64,000 nucleotides of DNA from Methanobacterium sp. SMA-27 (GCF_000744455.1 NZ_JQLY01000001.1:1860001-1924000); one strand, 5' to 3'; counted from the stretch's first letter, positions 29,147-38,596 are shown. Made by a program: numbers and translations. Notes: generated from the sequence alone by a model not told the origin.

Positions 29147-30760
29147 ATGGAATCAGATAATTTACGATGTGCAGATGCACTTGTTAAAATTTTAGAACTT
29201 AATGGTGTTAAATTTCTTTTTGGACATCCCGGAGAACAGATACTACCTTTCTACGATGCAATGCGCGAATCCAAAATAAAACATATACTCATGAGACATG
29301 AACAGGGTGCTGCACATGCAGCAGATGGTTATGCTAGGGCATCGGGAAGTATTGGTGTTTGTGCTGCAACTGGAGGCCCTGGTGCTTTGAATCTTATAAT
29401 GGGAGTTGCAACGGCCTATAAAGATTCTGTTCCCCTAATTGTGATAACTGGTGATGTTCCAAGGGATATGAAAGGTAAAAAAGGGTTTCAGGATATTGAT
29501 ATTGGGGCTGTCTTCAAACCCATCACACTCAAAAGCTTCGATATTAAAAATCCGCAAGAAGGTATTTTAACCTTAAAAAAAGCAATTGAAACTTTGACAT
29601 ATAACCAAAAAGGTCCAATTCATCTTAATTTTCCAAAAGATGTGCTTGAGAGTTATGTTGATAGATCGATACTGGAATCACTTGAATGTGAGAATGAAGA
29701 GTACAAAACAAAAATTGATTTTAAAAAACTGCATAAAGCTATTAAATTACTCAAAAACTCTGAAAAACCCCTTATACTTGCAGGAGCTGGAACTGTATGG
29801 TCAAAAGCATCAGATTCTCTAACAAAATTTGCTATGAAAAATGAAATCCCAGTTGTTACCACTTACCCTGCAAGAGGAGTAGTATCAGAAGAAAGTTCAA
29901 TTGCACTAGGTATGATTGGTTTAAGAGGTACAGAAGCAGCCAATTATGCCGGGAAAAATTGTGATGTTTTAATAGCTCTTGGTTGTAAATTCTCAGAACG
30001 TACGTTATTGGGAATTGGAAACTGTAAAATAATTCATATTAACATCGACAAGTCCGTTTTGACAGGGGATGTTAAAATTCAGGGGGATGTTAAAGAATTT
30101 TTAGACAGGATAATGGATGTTAAATTTAAGAAAAGTGAAAACTGGCATTCAATTATTAATAAACTTTCAACTAAACACCACATAAATACAAACTATCCAA
30201 ACGTCCCTATAAAACCACAAAGAGCCATTAAAGAAATATTGGATGCATCGGGAGATTCCATAGTTGTAAACGATGCCGGAACACATACTACATGGGTCAC
30301 ACTTTTAATATCTGTTAAAACTCCATCATCACTCCTTTTTTCTGGAGGATTCGGACCAATGGGATATGGTATTCCTGGAGCTATTGGTGCTGCACTAGCA
30401 AATCCCAATAAGAGAGTAGTTGCAGTGGTAGGTGACGGAGACTTTCAGATGACATCACAAGAACTTGCAACCATTAATGAATTAGCTCTACCAATTATTA
30501 TTTGTATCATAAACAACAACTCACTAAGAATAATAAAACAATGGCAAGAAATGCAATACGGAGAAAGTTATCAAGTTGAACTTGAAAATCCTGATTTTAT
30601 AAAACTTTCAGATGCATATCACGTCCTTGCATCGCGGGTTGATTCACCAGGAGAAGTTTTTAATGCAGTACAAAAAGCTTTAACTTTAAACATACCATAC
30701 CTAATTGAAGTTTTAGTCGATGAAAAAGAAGAAATACCACTCCCAGAGGTTTTAGAATGA
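29147..30760 (+). CDS. Thiamine diphosphate-dependent enzyme, acetolactate synthase large-subunit-like
   Basis: The 537-residue protein has the three domains of the POX/acetolactate synthase family. The cofactor-activating Glu30 is in FGHPGEQ, followed by HEQGAAHAADGYAR, a central FAD/UDP-like domain and a C-terminal TPP motif that opens GDGDFQM and closes INNNS. It could be a catalytic acetolactate synthase, but the central domain is divergent, no ilvN regulatory gene is near, and residues specific for acetolactate synthase are not convincing. A decarboxylase or carboligase of another 2-oxo acid is equally possible. The next gene overlaps by four bases, so the two products are made together. 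Start 29147 is chosen from the TATA position and family N-terminus; 29093 is the alternative. Confidence 0.82.
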   Translation: MESDNLRCADALVKILELNGVKFLFGHPGEQILPFYDAMRESKIKHILMRHEQGAAHAADGYARASGSIGVCAATGGPGALNLIMGVATAYKDSVPLIVITGDVPRDMKGKKGFQDIDIGAVFKPITLKSFDIKNPQEGILTLKKAIETLTYNQKGPIHLNFPKDVLESYVDRSILESLECENEEYKTKIDFKKLHKAIKLLKNSEKPLILAGAGTVWSKASDSLTKFAMKNEIPVVTTYPARGVVSEESSIALGMIGLRGTEAANYAGKNCDVLIALGCKFSERTLLGIGNCKIIHINIDKSVLTGDVKIQGDVKEFLDRIMDVKFKKSENWHSIINKLSTKHHINTNYPNVPIKPQRAIKEILDASGDSIVVNDAGTHTTWVTLLISVKTPSSLLFSGGFGPMGYGIPGAIGAALANPNKRVVAVVGDGDFQMTSQELATINELALPIIICIINNNSLRIIKQWQEMQYGESYQVELENPDFIKLSDAYHVLASRVDSPGEVFNAVQKALTLNIPYLIEVLVDEKEEIPLPEVLE

Positions 30761-32109
30761 AGGTTTTAATGATAAATCCCCCATATAACTCATCAAAATA
30801 TAAATTTATAGGCTTAGTGGCACCTCCTCTCGGAATAGCTTATATAGCAGCCATGCTACAAAGAAACGGCGTTACAGTAAGAATATTGGATGCACCAGCA
30901 CTTGAATACGATCATGATGCAGTGAAGAATGAAATTCAAAAATATTCACCAGATATAATATCAATTACTGCTGTAACCCCAACAATTGACAGCGCCATTA
31001 AAACAGCTCAAATATCAAAGGAAGTTTGTCCAGATTCAATAACTGTTCTAGGTGGCTATCATCCCACATTCACTTATCAGGAAGTACTAAAAAACAACTA
31101 TGTTGACGTTGTTGTGTGCGGTGAAGGGGAGCAAACAATGGTAGAACTCGTAGATGCTATTGAAAAGGGCAAAAATTTAAAAGAAGTAAATGGGATTGCA
31201 ATCAAAAACTTCAAAACTCCACCCAGAAAAATAATAGATGATCTGGATAGTATCCCCTTTCCAGCCAGACACTTACTTCCAATGGATGAATACAAAATAC
31301 TAAATATGAAATTAACTACAGGTACAATTGTATCTGGAAGAGGATGTCCCTACAACTGTTCTTTCTGCGCATCATCGGCAATGCACGGCCATAAATTGAG
31401 ATTAAGATCTGCTGAAAATGTAGTGGATGAAATGGAACATCTTGTTAACGACCACGACATTGAGATGATCGCATTTATGGATGATACATTCACTATCAAT
31501 AAGAACCGTGTATATGAGATATGTGAAACTATTAAAGATAGAGGACTCGATAACTATTGGGGATGCACAGCACGTGTAGATACAATATCTGAAGAACTTT
31601 TGAAAACCATGAAAGATGCAGGATGTATCACCATGTTTTTAGGTGTTGAATCGTCTGATCAACAAGTTTTAAACCAGTTAAATAAAAATACCAATATAAA
31701 CAGGATAAAAAAAACATTTGAACTCACTAAAAAATATGGGATGAGAACAATTGCATCTGTGGTATTAGGAATGCCCGGAGATACAAAGAGAAGTATAAAA
31801 AGTACTATAAAATTTGTTAAAACACTTGAACCATCATATGCCGTGTTTTCACTTGCAACACCATATCCTGGAACTGAGTTTTATCTAAAAGCAGCCAGTG
31901 AGAATCTTATAAAAATTAATGACTGGTCCAAATATACTCTTCTGAGTCCTGTGCTTGAAACAGTTGATTGTTCCCTTGAAGAGCTTAGAAAGCTTCAAAG
32001 AAAAGCATTTACAGAATTTTATTTAAGACCCGGATACATTGCCAGGAGAACTTGGATAGACGGACCAATAATCCTTAAAACGATAGCATCCATTGTAAAG
32101 GGTGTTTAA
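30757..32109 (+). CDS. B12-binding-domain radical SAM protein
   Basis: Residues 1-140 form the cobalamin-binding-like Rossmann domain (MINPPY, LGGYHPTF, VCGEGEQTM). Residues 185-400 form the radical SAM barrel with the cluster cysteines Cys197, Cys201 and Cys204 in GRGCPYNCSFCA, then MDDTFT and FLGVESSD. Proteins of this class catalyse methyl transfers, ring formations and other radical steps. The substrate cannot be told. The ATG overlaps the stop of the TPP enzyme (ATGA), an arrangement implying translational coupling and a shared pathway. The protein is 450 residues and looks complete. About 200 non-coding bases follow. Confidence 0.88.
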   Translation: MKVLMINPPYNSSKYKFIGLVAPPLGIAYIAAMLQRNGVTVRILDAPALEYDHDAVKNEIQKYSPDIISITAVTPTIDSAIKTAQISKEVCPDSITVLGGYHPTFTYQEVLKNNYVDVVVCGEGEQTMVELVDAIEKGKNLKEVNGIAIKNFKTPPRKIIDDLDSIPFPARHLLPMDEYKILNMKLTTGTIVSGRGCPYNCSFCASSAMHGHKLRLRSAENVVDEMEHLVNDHDIEMIAFMDDTFTINKNRVYEICETIKDRGLDNYWGCTARVDTISEELLKTMKDAGCITMFLGVESSDQQVLNQLNKNTNINRIKKTFELTKKYGMRTIASVVLGMPGDTKRSIKSTIKFVKTLEPSYAVFSLATPYPGTEFYLKAASENLIKINDWSKYTLLSPVLETVDCSLEELRKLQRKAFTEFYLRPGYIARRTWIDGPIILKTIASIVKGV

Positions 32110-32309
32110 AGGTATATAACTACTATTTTTAATATATTTTCATCTAGCTAATGATATGATAATAGTATAGTTAAATGAAAAAGAACTATCAATAATTTCA
32201 AAAATTGAAGATGAATCCCTTAACAACGAAGGAAAATGAAATTTAAAATACTAGGGAATAGATTTATACTCTTAAAAAAATTAAAAAAAAAGAAAAGTTC
32301 AAAAATAGA

Positions 32310-33479
32310 TTAAAAGAATTCTAAAGTGTTATTTCCAGGCATGTATGTTTCCTGTACTGCAGAAACTCCAGTTCCCAATTCTATTTCGTAACCATATTCT
32401 TTTAGAGACATTTCAAGGGCTGCGATAGTTGAAATTATTTCTCTGTGTGTTATGTTTCCCATGTGGCCTATTCTGAAAACATTGCCCTTAAGATGATCTT
32501 GACCACCAGCAAGTTCAATTCTATACTTGTTACGCATAGTACCCCTTAGGTTTTTATCAGTCATTCCTTCAGGGATGTTTATTGCTGTAACAGTAGCTGA
32601 TGAAGCTTCTTCATTGGCAAAAAGCTCTAAGCCCATTGCTTTAACACCATTAATAGTTGCTTTTGCAGCCTGCTCATGTCTTTTTATCCTTGCTTCAAGA
32701 CCTTCTTCCATTATCATCTTTAAAGCTTCATTCATGGCATACATTAGTGATACTGATGGAGTGTATGGTGTTTCTGGAACTGCTTTTTCTCCACTTTTTC
32801 GGTATTTCTTCAAATCAAGATAATATGTCTTGGATTTAGTTTTATCGACTACATTCCAGGCATTATTATTTAAGGTAATTGCAGCCATTCCTGGCGGTGC
32901 AGCCAGACATTTTTGTGAACCTGTTACACACATATCAATACCAAAATTATCAACCTGTACATCGTCTCCCCCCAGGGATGAGACTGTATCAACAACATAA
33001 AGTGCATCAAAATCTTTGAGGACCTTGCCTATTTCTTCTATTGGGTTTGCAACACCAGTAGAAGTTTCATTGTGAACCATTGTCACGGCTTTAATATCTT
33101 CTTCCTCTTCAAGAATGTAACGAACATCATCAGGATTGGCAGCATTCCCCCATTCCACAGTTAATTCAACAGGAATTCCCTGATGAGTTTCAGTTATTTG
33201 CATGAACCTCTCACCGAACTTTCCACCAACTATGTTAAGGATTTTATCGCCCTTCTCAATCACATTTCCTAGTGCTGCTTCCATTGCAGCAGTACCTGAA
33301 CCTGTAATTAAGTAAGACTGATTTTCTGTCTGAAATACTTCTGACATCATTTCGTTTGTGTCATTTAGAATTTCACCAAAAACTGCACTCCTATGATTCA
33401 CTATGCTCTTTGACATGGCTTTTAAGACTCGCGAGGAAACCCTCGTAGGTCCTGGTATCATCAGCAACGTCTCATACAT
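32310..33479 (-). CDS. Class V aminotransferase (alanine-glyoxylate / serine-pyruvate type)
   Basis: The 389-residue enzyme starts with the family signature MIPGPTRVS and has SGTAAMEAAL, HNETSTG, the aspartate pair region VVDTVSSLGG and the PLP lysine in TGSQKCLAAPPG. Broad-specificity members in methanogens act as phosphoserine aminotransferase in serine synthesis, and others use alanine/glyoxylate or aspartate. Serine synthesis is the most likely role but not proven here. The ATG follows GGAGGT at eight bases, with a TATA-like ACTATAAAATC shortly upstream (near 33497). Confidence 0.88.
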   Translation of the reverse strand: MYETLLMIPGPTRVSSRVLKAMSKSIVNHRSAVFGEILNDTNEMMSEVFQTENQSYLITGSGTAAMEAALGNVIEKGDKILNIVGGKFGERFMQITETHQGIPVELTVEWGNAANPDDVRYILEEEEDIKAVTMVHNETSTGVANPIEEIGKVLKDFDALYVVDTVSSLGGDDVQVDNFGIDMCVTGSQKCLAAPPGMAAITLNNNAWNVVDKTKSKTYYLDLKKYRKSGEKAVPETPYTPSVSLMYAMNEALKMIMEEGLEARIKRHEQAAKATINGVKAMGLELFANEEASSATVTAINIPEGMTDKNLRGTMRNKYRIELAGGQDHLKGNVFRIGHMGNITHREIISTIAALEMSLKEYGYEIELGTGVSAVQETYMPGNNTLEFF

Positions 33480-33916
33480 CTAAAAAAACCTCCGATTTTA
33501 TAGTTAAGATTAACTTAATTCATTTCTTTGTTGTTTAACTTATCACCCTTTCTCAAACCCCAGTACCAAATTTTGTTGTTTAATTGGTGATGAATAATAT
33601 ATGAAAAATGATAATGATATACTTGACTATTGTTTGAAAAATTTGATTCTAGCCTTCAAAGATATTCATCTAAACACCAAAATATTCAGTAATTAGTTTA
33701 AAAATAATCATTGCTGAAAGAATCTGGTTCGTATTAAAGAATAATGTAATATAGAAGATTAATATTGTCGTTTTAGATCTATTGTTAGATTATGACAGGG
33801 AACTCATTACTACCCGTATTTTAATATAACAAATATGAATAATCATTGAATATAAATTTTGATAATTAGTTATAAAAGTCTGAGTTTATTTATGTTTGAT
33901 ATTACAACTCATTTAT
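33480..33916. other. Divergent intergenic region, no gene seen
   Basis: This region separates the class V aminotransferase and mptE. It holds promoters for both: a TATA-like element near 33497 (minus) and TTATAAAAG at 33870-33878 (plus). TTTGTTGTTTAA occurs twice, near 33530 and 33574. No coding or RNA signal is evident. Confidence 0.5.
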
Positions 33917-34684
33917 ATGAATCTTGAAGAATGGTTTTCATGGTATAATGAGATATTGGAAGTATTTGGCTTTGACAAGGAAATGGATGAAAAATCTGCT
34001 GGAATACTCAGAAAACTTCTTAAAGATAAAAATAGCCTATCTCCCCCAGATTTAATTATCAAACCTAACACAATTATTTTTGGAGCCGGACCTTCACTTA
34101 AAAGGAATTTGAAAGAACTTAAAAAGTTAAAACTAGATGATTTCACCATTATATGTGCAGATGGTGCTGTTACAGCTCTTTTTGAGGAAGAAATGATTCC
34201 AGATGTAGTTGTTACTGATCTTGATGGCAAGATTGAGGATATAATAGAATCAAACAGAAGAGGAGCTATGATGATTGTACATGCACATGGTAACAACATA
34301 GACAAAATAAAAAAATATGTTCCCCTCCTTGAAAATGTTCTAGGAACTACACAGAGTATTCCCCTTGATAATGTGTATAATTTCGGAGGATTCACAGACG
34401 GAGACAGATGTCTTTTCCTTGCAGTGGAATTTGGTGCAAAAAATATAGTGATCGCTGGTATGGACTTTGGGAAAATAATAACACGTTACTCAAGACCAGA
34501 TATTGTTGGAAGTCAAGGTCTAGCAGACAATATAAAGGAAAAAAAACTTGAATACGCAAAAAAACTTGTTGAATGGATTGCAAAAAATGAAAATGTGATG
34601 ATCTTCAATTTATCACATGGAGAAAAGATCAAGGGTGTTACAGATATTGATATAGATTATTTTCACCATAATTTTCAAAAATAG
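33917..34684 (+). CDS. mptE: 6-hydroxymethyl-7,8-dihydropterin diphosphokinase MptE
   Basis: MptE transfers pyrophosphate from ATP to 6-hydroxymethyl-dihydropterin, a step toward tetrahydromethanopterin. The 255-residue protein matches the archaeal DUF115/MptE family, unrelated to bacterial FolK: IFGAGPSLKRNL, CADGAVTALF, IPDVVVTDLDGK, HAHGNN, FGGFTDGDRC and the late NLSHGEKIKGV. The catalytic acidic residues in TDLDG and TDGDR are present. ATG 33917 gives the expected N-terminus MNLEEWFSWYNEI. A TATA box at 33870-33878 would give a leader of about 15 bases; a TTG at 33896 is an alternative. Confidence 0.92.
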   Translation: MNLEEWFSWYNEILEVFGFDKEMDEKSAGILRKLLKDKNSLSPPDLIIKPNTIIFGAGPSLKRNLKELKKLKLDDFTIICADGAVTALFEEEMIPDVVVTDLDGKIEDIIESNRRGAMMIVHAHGNNIDKIKKYVPLLENVLGTTQSIPLDNVYNFGGFTDGDRCLFLAVEFGAKNIVIAGMDFGKIITRYSRPDIVGSQGLADNIKEKKLEYAKKLVEWIAKNENVMIFNLSHGEKIKGVTDIDIDYFHHNFQK

Positions 34685-34721
34685 TGTACAATGTAAATAA
34701 TTTTTTTGTATATAACCAATA

Positions 34722-34732
34722 TTTTTATAATC
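34722..34732 (+). promoter_or_regulatory. TATA box for leaderless cdc6 transcript
   Basis: TTTTTATAATC is centred 27 bases before the cdc6 ATG at 34754. The interval has no ribosome binding site, so the mRNA probably begins at or next to the start codon. Confidence 0.5.
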
Positions 34733-34753
34733 AAAGCCACCAAATAAGAAAAC

Positions 34754-35905
34754 ATGGGTATCGATGATATACTACTTTTTGATGAAACAATATTCAAGAA
34801 TATAGACGCTTTCAATCCAGATTATGTTCCCGAAAATTATCTTCACAGAGAATCACAGATGGAAGCTCTTGCTATATGTTTAAGGCCAGCCCTTAGAGGA
34901 GGGCGTCCAATTAATACAGTTGTTCTAGGTTCTCCGGCTACTGGAAAAACAACTGCAATAAATAAGATCTTCAACATAGTTGAAGGAACTTCTGATAGAG
35001 TTGTGTGTGTTTATGTAAACTGCCAGCTCCATACAACCCGTTTCAATATCTTTTCTCAGATATATAATAAGATATTTGGGCATATGCCTCCTGAAACAGG
35101 TGTTCCATTTTCACGGATTTATGGAAGTATAATGAAGTACCTACAGACTGAGAAAAAATCAATGGTAGTTGCACTTGATGATGTGAGCTATCTATTCCAT
35201 AGTAAAAATGCTAATAAAATATTTTATGATATATTAAGGGCTCACGAAGAATTTAAGGGAGTTAGAACAGGTATATTTGCAATTTTATCCGATATTGAAT
35301 TCCGCTACATGCTTGACAAAAATGTCACTTCAGTGTTCATACCTCAAGAAATTATTTTTGAACCATACACAACACAAGAAATGTTTGACATATTAAAAGA
35401 CAGGATAAAAGCAGGTTTCTATCCAGATGTAATATCTGACGATATTTTACAACAGATTGCAGAATATGCATCATCTGCAGGGGATCTGAGGATGGGAATA
35501 GACTTATTAAGGGTCAGTGGAAACTTTGCAGAAGCAGATGCATCAAAAACTATAGAAAAAAAGCATCTAATAGAAGCAGCTAAAAATACAGGATCACCAA
35601 ACCTCAAAAGCACACTTAAAACCCTTTCTAAGGATGAAAAAATTCTTCTAAAAACTATAATTGATTTCAACAAAGACGATCTGATTGCAGGGGATCTTTA
35701 TAAGAGTTTCAGTGAAAAAACTTCGACTAGCTATGCCTCATTTGATAGAACATTGAATAAATTGGAATTTTTAAGGCTCATTGACACAAAATTCACGGGT
35801 AAAGGTGTTAAGGGTAATTCTAGAATTATTATTCTGAGATTCGATACCGAAGAAATATTGAAGTGTCTTGAAAGAGTTCAATATTTGAAAAACAAAAATG
35901 GATAA
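34754..35905 (+). CDS. cdc6: Orc1/Cdc6 replication initiation protein (second-paralogue type)
   Basis: The 383-residue AAA+ protein binds replication origins and helps load MCM. Walker A is GSPATGKTT (residues 59-67). Walker B is ALDDVSYL with Asp142-Asp143 in place of the D-E of Cdc6-1, which suggests the second paralogue. The sensor region SDIEFRYMLD and a C-terminal winged helix (about residues 285-375, SLSKDEK-like start at STLKTLSKDEKILL) follow. I found no origin recognition box repeats beside it, so it need not mark the main origin. It is followed by a convergent small gene and then archease, as I recall for other Methanobacteriales. Confidence 0.93.
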   Translation: MGIDDILLFDETIFKNIDAFNPDYVPENYLHRESQMEALAICLRPALRGGRPINTVVLGSPATGKTTAINKIFNIVEGTSDRVVCVYVNCQLHTTRFNIFSQIYNKIFGHMPPETGVPFSRIYGSIMKYLQTEKKSMVVALDDVSYLFHSKNANKIFYDILRAHEEFKGVRTGIFAILSDIEFRYMLDKNVTSVFIPQEIIFEPYTTQEMFDILKDRIKAGFYPDVISDDILQQIAEYASSAGDLRMGIDLLRVSGNFAEADASKTIEKKHLIEAAKNTGSPNLKSTLKTLSKDEKILLKTIIDFNKDDLIAGDLYKSFSEKTSTSYASFDRTLNKLEFLRLIDTKFTGKGVKGNSRIIILRFDTEEILKCLERVQYLKNKNG

Positions 35906-36094
35906 TTAGACGCTCATTGGCATGTTAGAATTCGGAGTACCTGCCACCAACATTATACTTGCAATTAAAACCACAACAATTGTAAATATAATGAAACATG
36001 ATTTAGGGTCTATAAAGTATTCATCTAAATATTCAAAGATTCTTGCTTTTTTTCTTAGATCTGGTATCTGATTTCTTCCATAATTTCTTTGCAT
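35906..36094 (-). CDS. Small single-span membrane protein
   Basis: This 62-residue protein has a charged N-terminal half (RNQIPDLRKKARIFEYLDEYFIDP in overlapping pieces) and one membrane helix (CFIIFTIVVVLIASIMLVAG) near the C-terminus, ending with a short outside tail. No domain is recognised. AGGAGGGG lies six bases upstream of the ATG, so it is very likely expressed. It ends on the base after cdc6 ends, in convergent orientation. Its role is unknown. Confidence 0.72.
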   Translation of the reverse strand: MQRNYGRNQIPDLRKKARIFEYLDEYFIDPKSCFIIFTIVVVLIASIMLVAGTPNSNMPMSV

Positions 36095-36262
36095 AAAAAT
36101 CCCCTCCTAATATTAGAGATCATGATAACTTTATTTAAAAGAAGAGATAGAGAGCGTTTGATAAGTAATATCTCAGTAAATTTGTTTTATTACAATAACA
36201 AAAATTTGGTAAATAACCTAAACTAATAGTATATTCCACAAGTAAGTACACGAGGTTAAATA

Positions 36263-36718
36263 TTGGAAGCCACTAAAAAGAAACATTTAAAATATGAATT
36301 TTTCGATGTTACAGCTGATGTAGGATACAGAGCATATGGCCAAAGTCTTCAAAAAGCCTTTGAAAACGCTGCCATTGCAATGTTCGAAGTAATAACAGAT
36401 ACATCTACTATATTACCAATTATCGAAAAAAATATTCATTTGGAAGCCGAAGATGACTGTGCAATACTATATGACTGGCTTTCAGAATTACTTTTCCTAC
36501 ATGATGCAGAATATCTAGTTTTCTCTAAATTTGAGGTAAAACTTTATTCTAAAATTGATGCTGGAGAAAAAAAATATATCATTGATGCTTCAGCTTTTGG
36601 AGAAGAATTTGATCCATCAAGACACGAGAGACGATCTGAAGTTAAAGCTGTCACTTATCACATGATGAATATAAAATTTGAAGATAGTTACATAGTACAA
36701 GTAATTCTTGACATTTAA
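36263..36718 (+). CDS. Archease (RtcB-activating protein)
   Basis: Archease helps RtcB, the RNA ligase, reach its guanylylated active form and turn over several times. The 151-residue protein has the family start FFDVTADVGYRAYG, the metal-binding DDCAILYDWLSELLF and HERRSEVKAVTYH, and the VILDI C-terminus in which the final Asp is functional. The TTG start has GAGGT upstream. The partner rtcB is in this window at 40056-41501, on the same strand but not in the same operon. Confidence 0.93.
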   Translation: MEATKKKHLKYEFFDVTADVGYRAYGQSLQKAFENAAIAMFEVITDTSTILPIIEKNIHLEAEDDCAILYDWLSELLFLHDAEYLVFSKFEVKLYSKIDAGEKKYIIDASAFGEEFDPSRHERRSEVKAVTYHMMNIKFEDSYIVQVILDI

Positions 36719-36982
36719 TTAAATCAAATCTTTTTTTAGGGATCTCAATCCTTAAACAATAAATTCCATTCAATACTTTTCCTTTTTTTAAAAACAATTA
36801 AATTTCTGATGATTTAAAATCAAACTAAGCTTTTTACCATAATATTAAATCTTTTGTAATAAATTGAATTTTTTTTTATCTTCAAAAATTAAATCAAAAT
36901 ATATATAAGCAATTGTGGATAAGATGTAATAAGATGAAATAGAATGTATTTTTTAGGATTTTTTTTGAATGGAGGTTCCATT

Positions 36983-37258
36983 ATGGTTGAAGTTGTAAAA
37001 AAAGGTGGGGGTAACGAACCATTTGATGGTGAAAAAATAAGAAAATCTATTGAAAAGGCAGCCATTGATGACGATTATTCCTTAGATAGAATAAAAAATA
37101 TAATAGACAAAACCATTAAAGATATAACTGAAGAAGCCGAAAAAAGTGGCGAAATAGATACAGATGCCATTAGGGATAGCATATTCAACAGATTTGAGAA
37201 GAATGAGTCTTCCATTGTGAAATCTGGGAAAAATTTCGATACAAAATATAAACCCTAA
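36983..37258 (+). CDS. Stand-alone ATP-cone domain protein
   Basis: The 91-residue protein is essentially one ATP-cone domain: VVKKGGGNEPFDGEKIRKSI, then a helical middle and the IDTDAIRDSIFNRF helix. ATP cones sense dATP/ATP in ribonucleotide reductases and in NrdR, but here the domain stands alone without catalytic or zinc-finger parts, so a nucleotide-sensing regulatory role is inferred only. ATG 36983 has GGAGGT six bases upstream; the frame extends 13 codons earlier through that site. The next gene begins 45 bases later, probably in the same transcript. Confidence 0.8.
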   Translation: MVEVVKKGGGNEPFDGEKIRKSIEKAAIDDDYSLDRIKNIIDKTIKDITEEAEKSGEIDTDAIRDSIFNRFEKNESSIVKSGKNFDTKYKP

Positions 37259-37303
37259 AATTTAAAGTATAAAACTAAGGCATATTAAGGAGTTGAATTA
37301 GAA

Positions 37304-37738
37304 ATGATGGATGAACTGATGGAAGAGGCAGAATGGATTGAAGAGGAAGAATGGATTGAAGATAGTTGGATGGAACTTGAAAAAGCCAGGGGTGAAAAAG
37401 CACTCAAATGTAGTAAAAAAAAGCCCAAAGCTTCTAAAAAAGAAAGTAACTCTTTAGAAGAACTAACAATTATCTTTGAGGATACAGACAATTTAAACAT
37501 AGAAGATACTTACGGAATAAAAATTAAAGGAAATAATATAATTGCAGGTAGACATAGTGGAAATAACACTTCTTTCAAAGAAGTTAATGTAAATAAAATA
37601 AAAGGGAAAAGATTCCTTGAATATGTAGCTGGTCAGATAGAAAACGCATCAGGACTTGAATTAAAGCTCACGTTGGCATTTGAAAAGGGTTATTCCATAG
37701 AAATAACTGACTACAGTTTAGTTGGGGAGTATAAATAA
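37304..37738 (+). CDS. Uncharacterised acidic protein
   Basis: I do not recognise this 144-residue protein. Residues 1-24 are extremely acidic with regularly placed tryptophans (AEWIEEEEWIEDSWMEL), residues 25-50 are lysine-rich, and the rest looks like a small alpha/beta domain (LTIIFEDTD through EITDYSLVGEYK). No membrane segment or cysteine pair is visible. AAGGAG lies 11 bases before the first of two ATG codons. It probably shares a transcript with the ATP-cone gene and is convergent with another acidic gene that has a similar W-I-E-D motif. Confidence 0.62.
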   Translation: MMDELMEEAEWIEEEEWIEDSWMELEKARGEKALKCSKKKPKASKKESNSLEELTIIFEDTDNLNIEDTYGIKIKGNNIIAGRHSGNNTSFKEVNVNKIKGKRFLEYVAGQIENASGLELKLTLAFEKGYSIEITDYSLVGEYK

Positions 37739-37772
37739 TTTAGATTTACTCCAAACTACATTTATTTTGGAA

Positions 37773-38207
37773 TCAATCTTTCTTTTTCAAGGTTTTTAAC
37801 CAGTCAAATACCTCTTCTGAAATATTTTCTGAAATATCTTCTATCCAGTCTTGTTCACTCCATTTACACACATCTTCTTCGGCAATGTCTCCAACAACAT
37901 CTTCAACTCTATCGTTGTCACTCCAACCTCCAACATCAGATTCACAGAAATTAAAGTTTTTATCCTTATTTTCAAATAGCAAATCCCATGTTTGGGAGTT
38001 TCTTAGCTCCCAGAACCAATAAAAGTTCATTACTGTTTCCTCTTCGGGATTTATATCTTCAAATCTCTCTTCTTTACTATACCCAACAATTAAAACATTA
38101 TCATCATCCAGATATATTCTTTTTTCATATGTATCCTCTGAGTCGGGCATTCGCTCCAGTTTTGTATTTTCTATTTTGTCAACAAGTTCTTCTTTGCTAA
38201 TCATCAT
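37773..38207 (-). CDS. Uncharacterised acidic, tryptophan-containing protein
   Basis: I do not recognise this 144-residue protein. The first half may form a beta-rich fold (KRIYLDDDNVLIVGYSKEERF, NFYWFWELRNSQTWDLLF, cited in parts). The second half is acidic and helical with tryptophans at intervals (GGWSDNDRVED, KWSEQDWIEDI). The start is set at ATG 38207, four bases after GAGGAG; the next codon is also ATG. A longer frame from 38225 would include the ribosome binding site and is unlikely. It stands alone on the minus strand between the acidic gene and fprA. Confidence 0.6.
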   Translation of the reverse strand: MMISKEELVDKIENTKLERMPDSEDTYEKRIYLDDDNVLIVGYSKEERFEDINPEEETVMNFYWFWELRNSQTWDLLFENKDKNFNFCESDVGGWSDNDRVEDVVGDIAEEDVCKWSEQDWIEDISENISEEVFDWLKTLKKKD

Positions 38208-38596
38208 TACTCTCCTCAACATCACGTCTAAATTATTTCTTATTATAATTATGGTAATAACTGCACTTATTTTTATCCATATAATTAAAATTTAAGAGAT
38301 AATTTATTGTGTGTTAACAGGGGGTGTAAAGAAATTAAATTTAGTTTAACATTGTTTTAAACAAGTATCAGAACGTTTTTATGCTTTGGATTACATATAT
38401 TAGACATAATATTTTGAACATATGAAAATTAATATCTAAAAATTCAAAGTTAGAACAATTATTAAAATGAACTTGGAAAACAGTGCTACAGAATATCAAA
38501 ATTGCTAGGACAACAATAATTCAAAAATTAGGATTTAAACTGAATTTAAAGTTTTTATGAGAATTATTTAGATTTATTGATTTAGAGGTGTTGTAA
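38208..38596. other. Divergent intergenic region, no gene seen
   Basis: This AT-rich DNA lies between the acidic gene and fprA. I see no RNA gene and no credible small coding frame. It should contain promoters for both neighbours. Confidence 0.5.

Noticed and set aside
34685..34753. Possible replication origin beside cdc6
   Set aside because: No origin recognition box repeats or long inverted repeats are visible around the gene; it looks like the second Cdc6 paralogue, which need not mark the origin.
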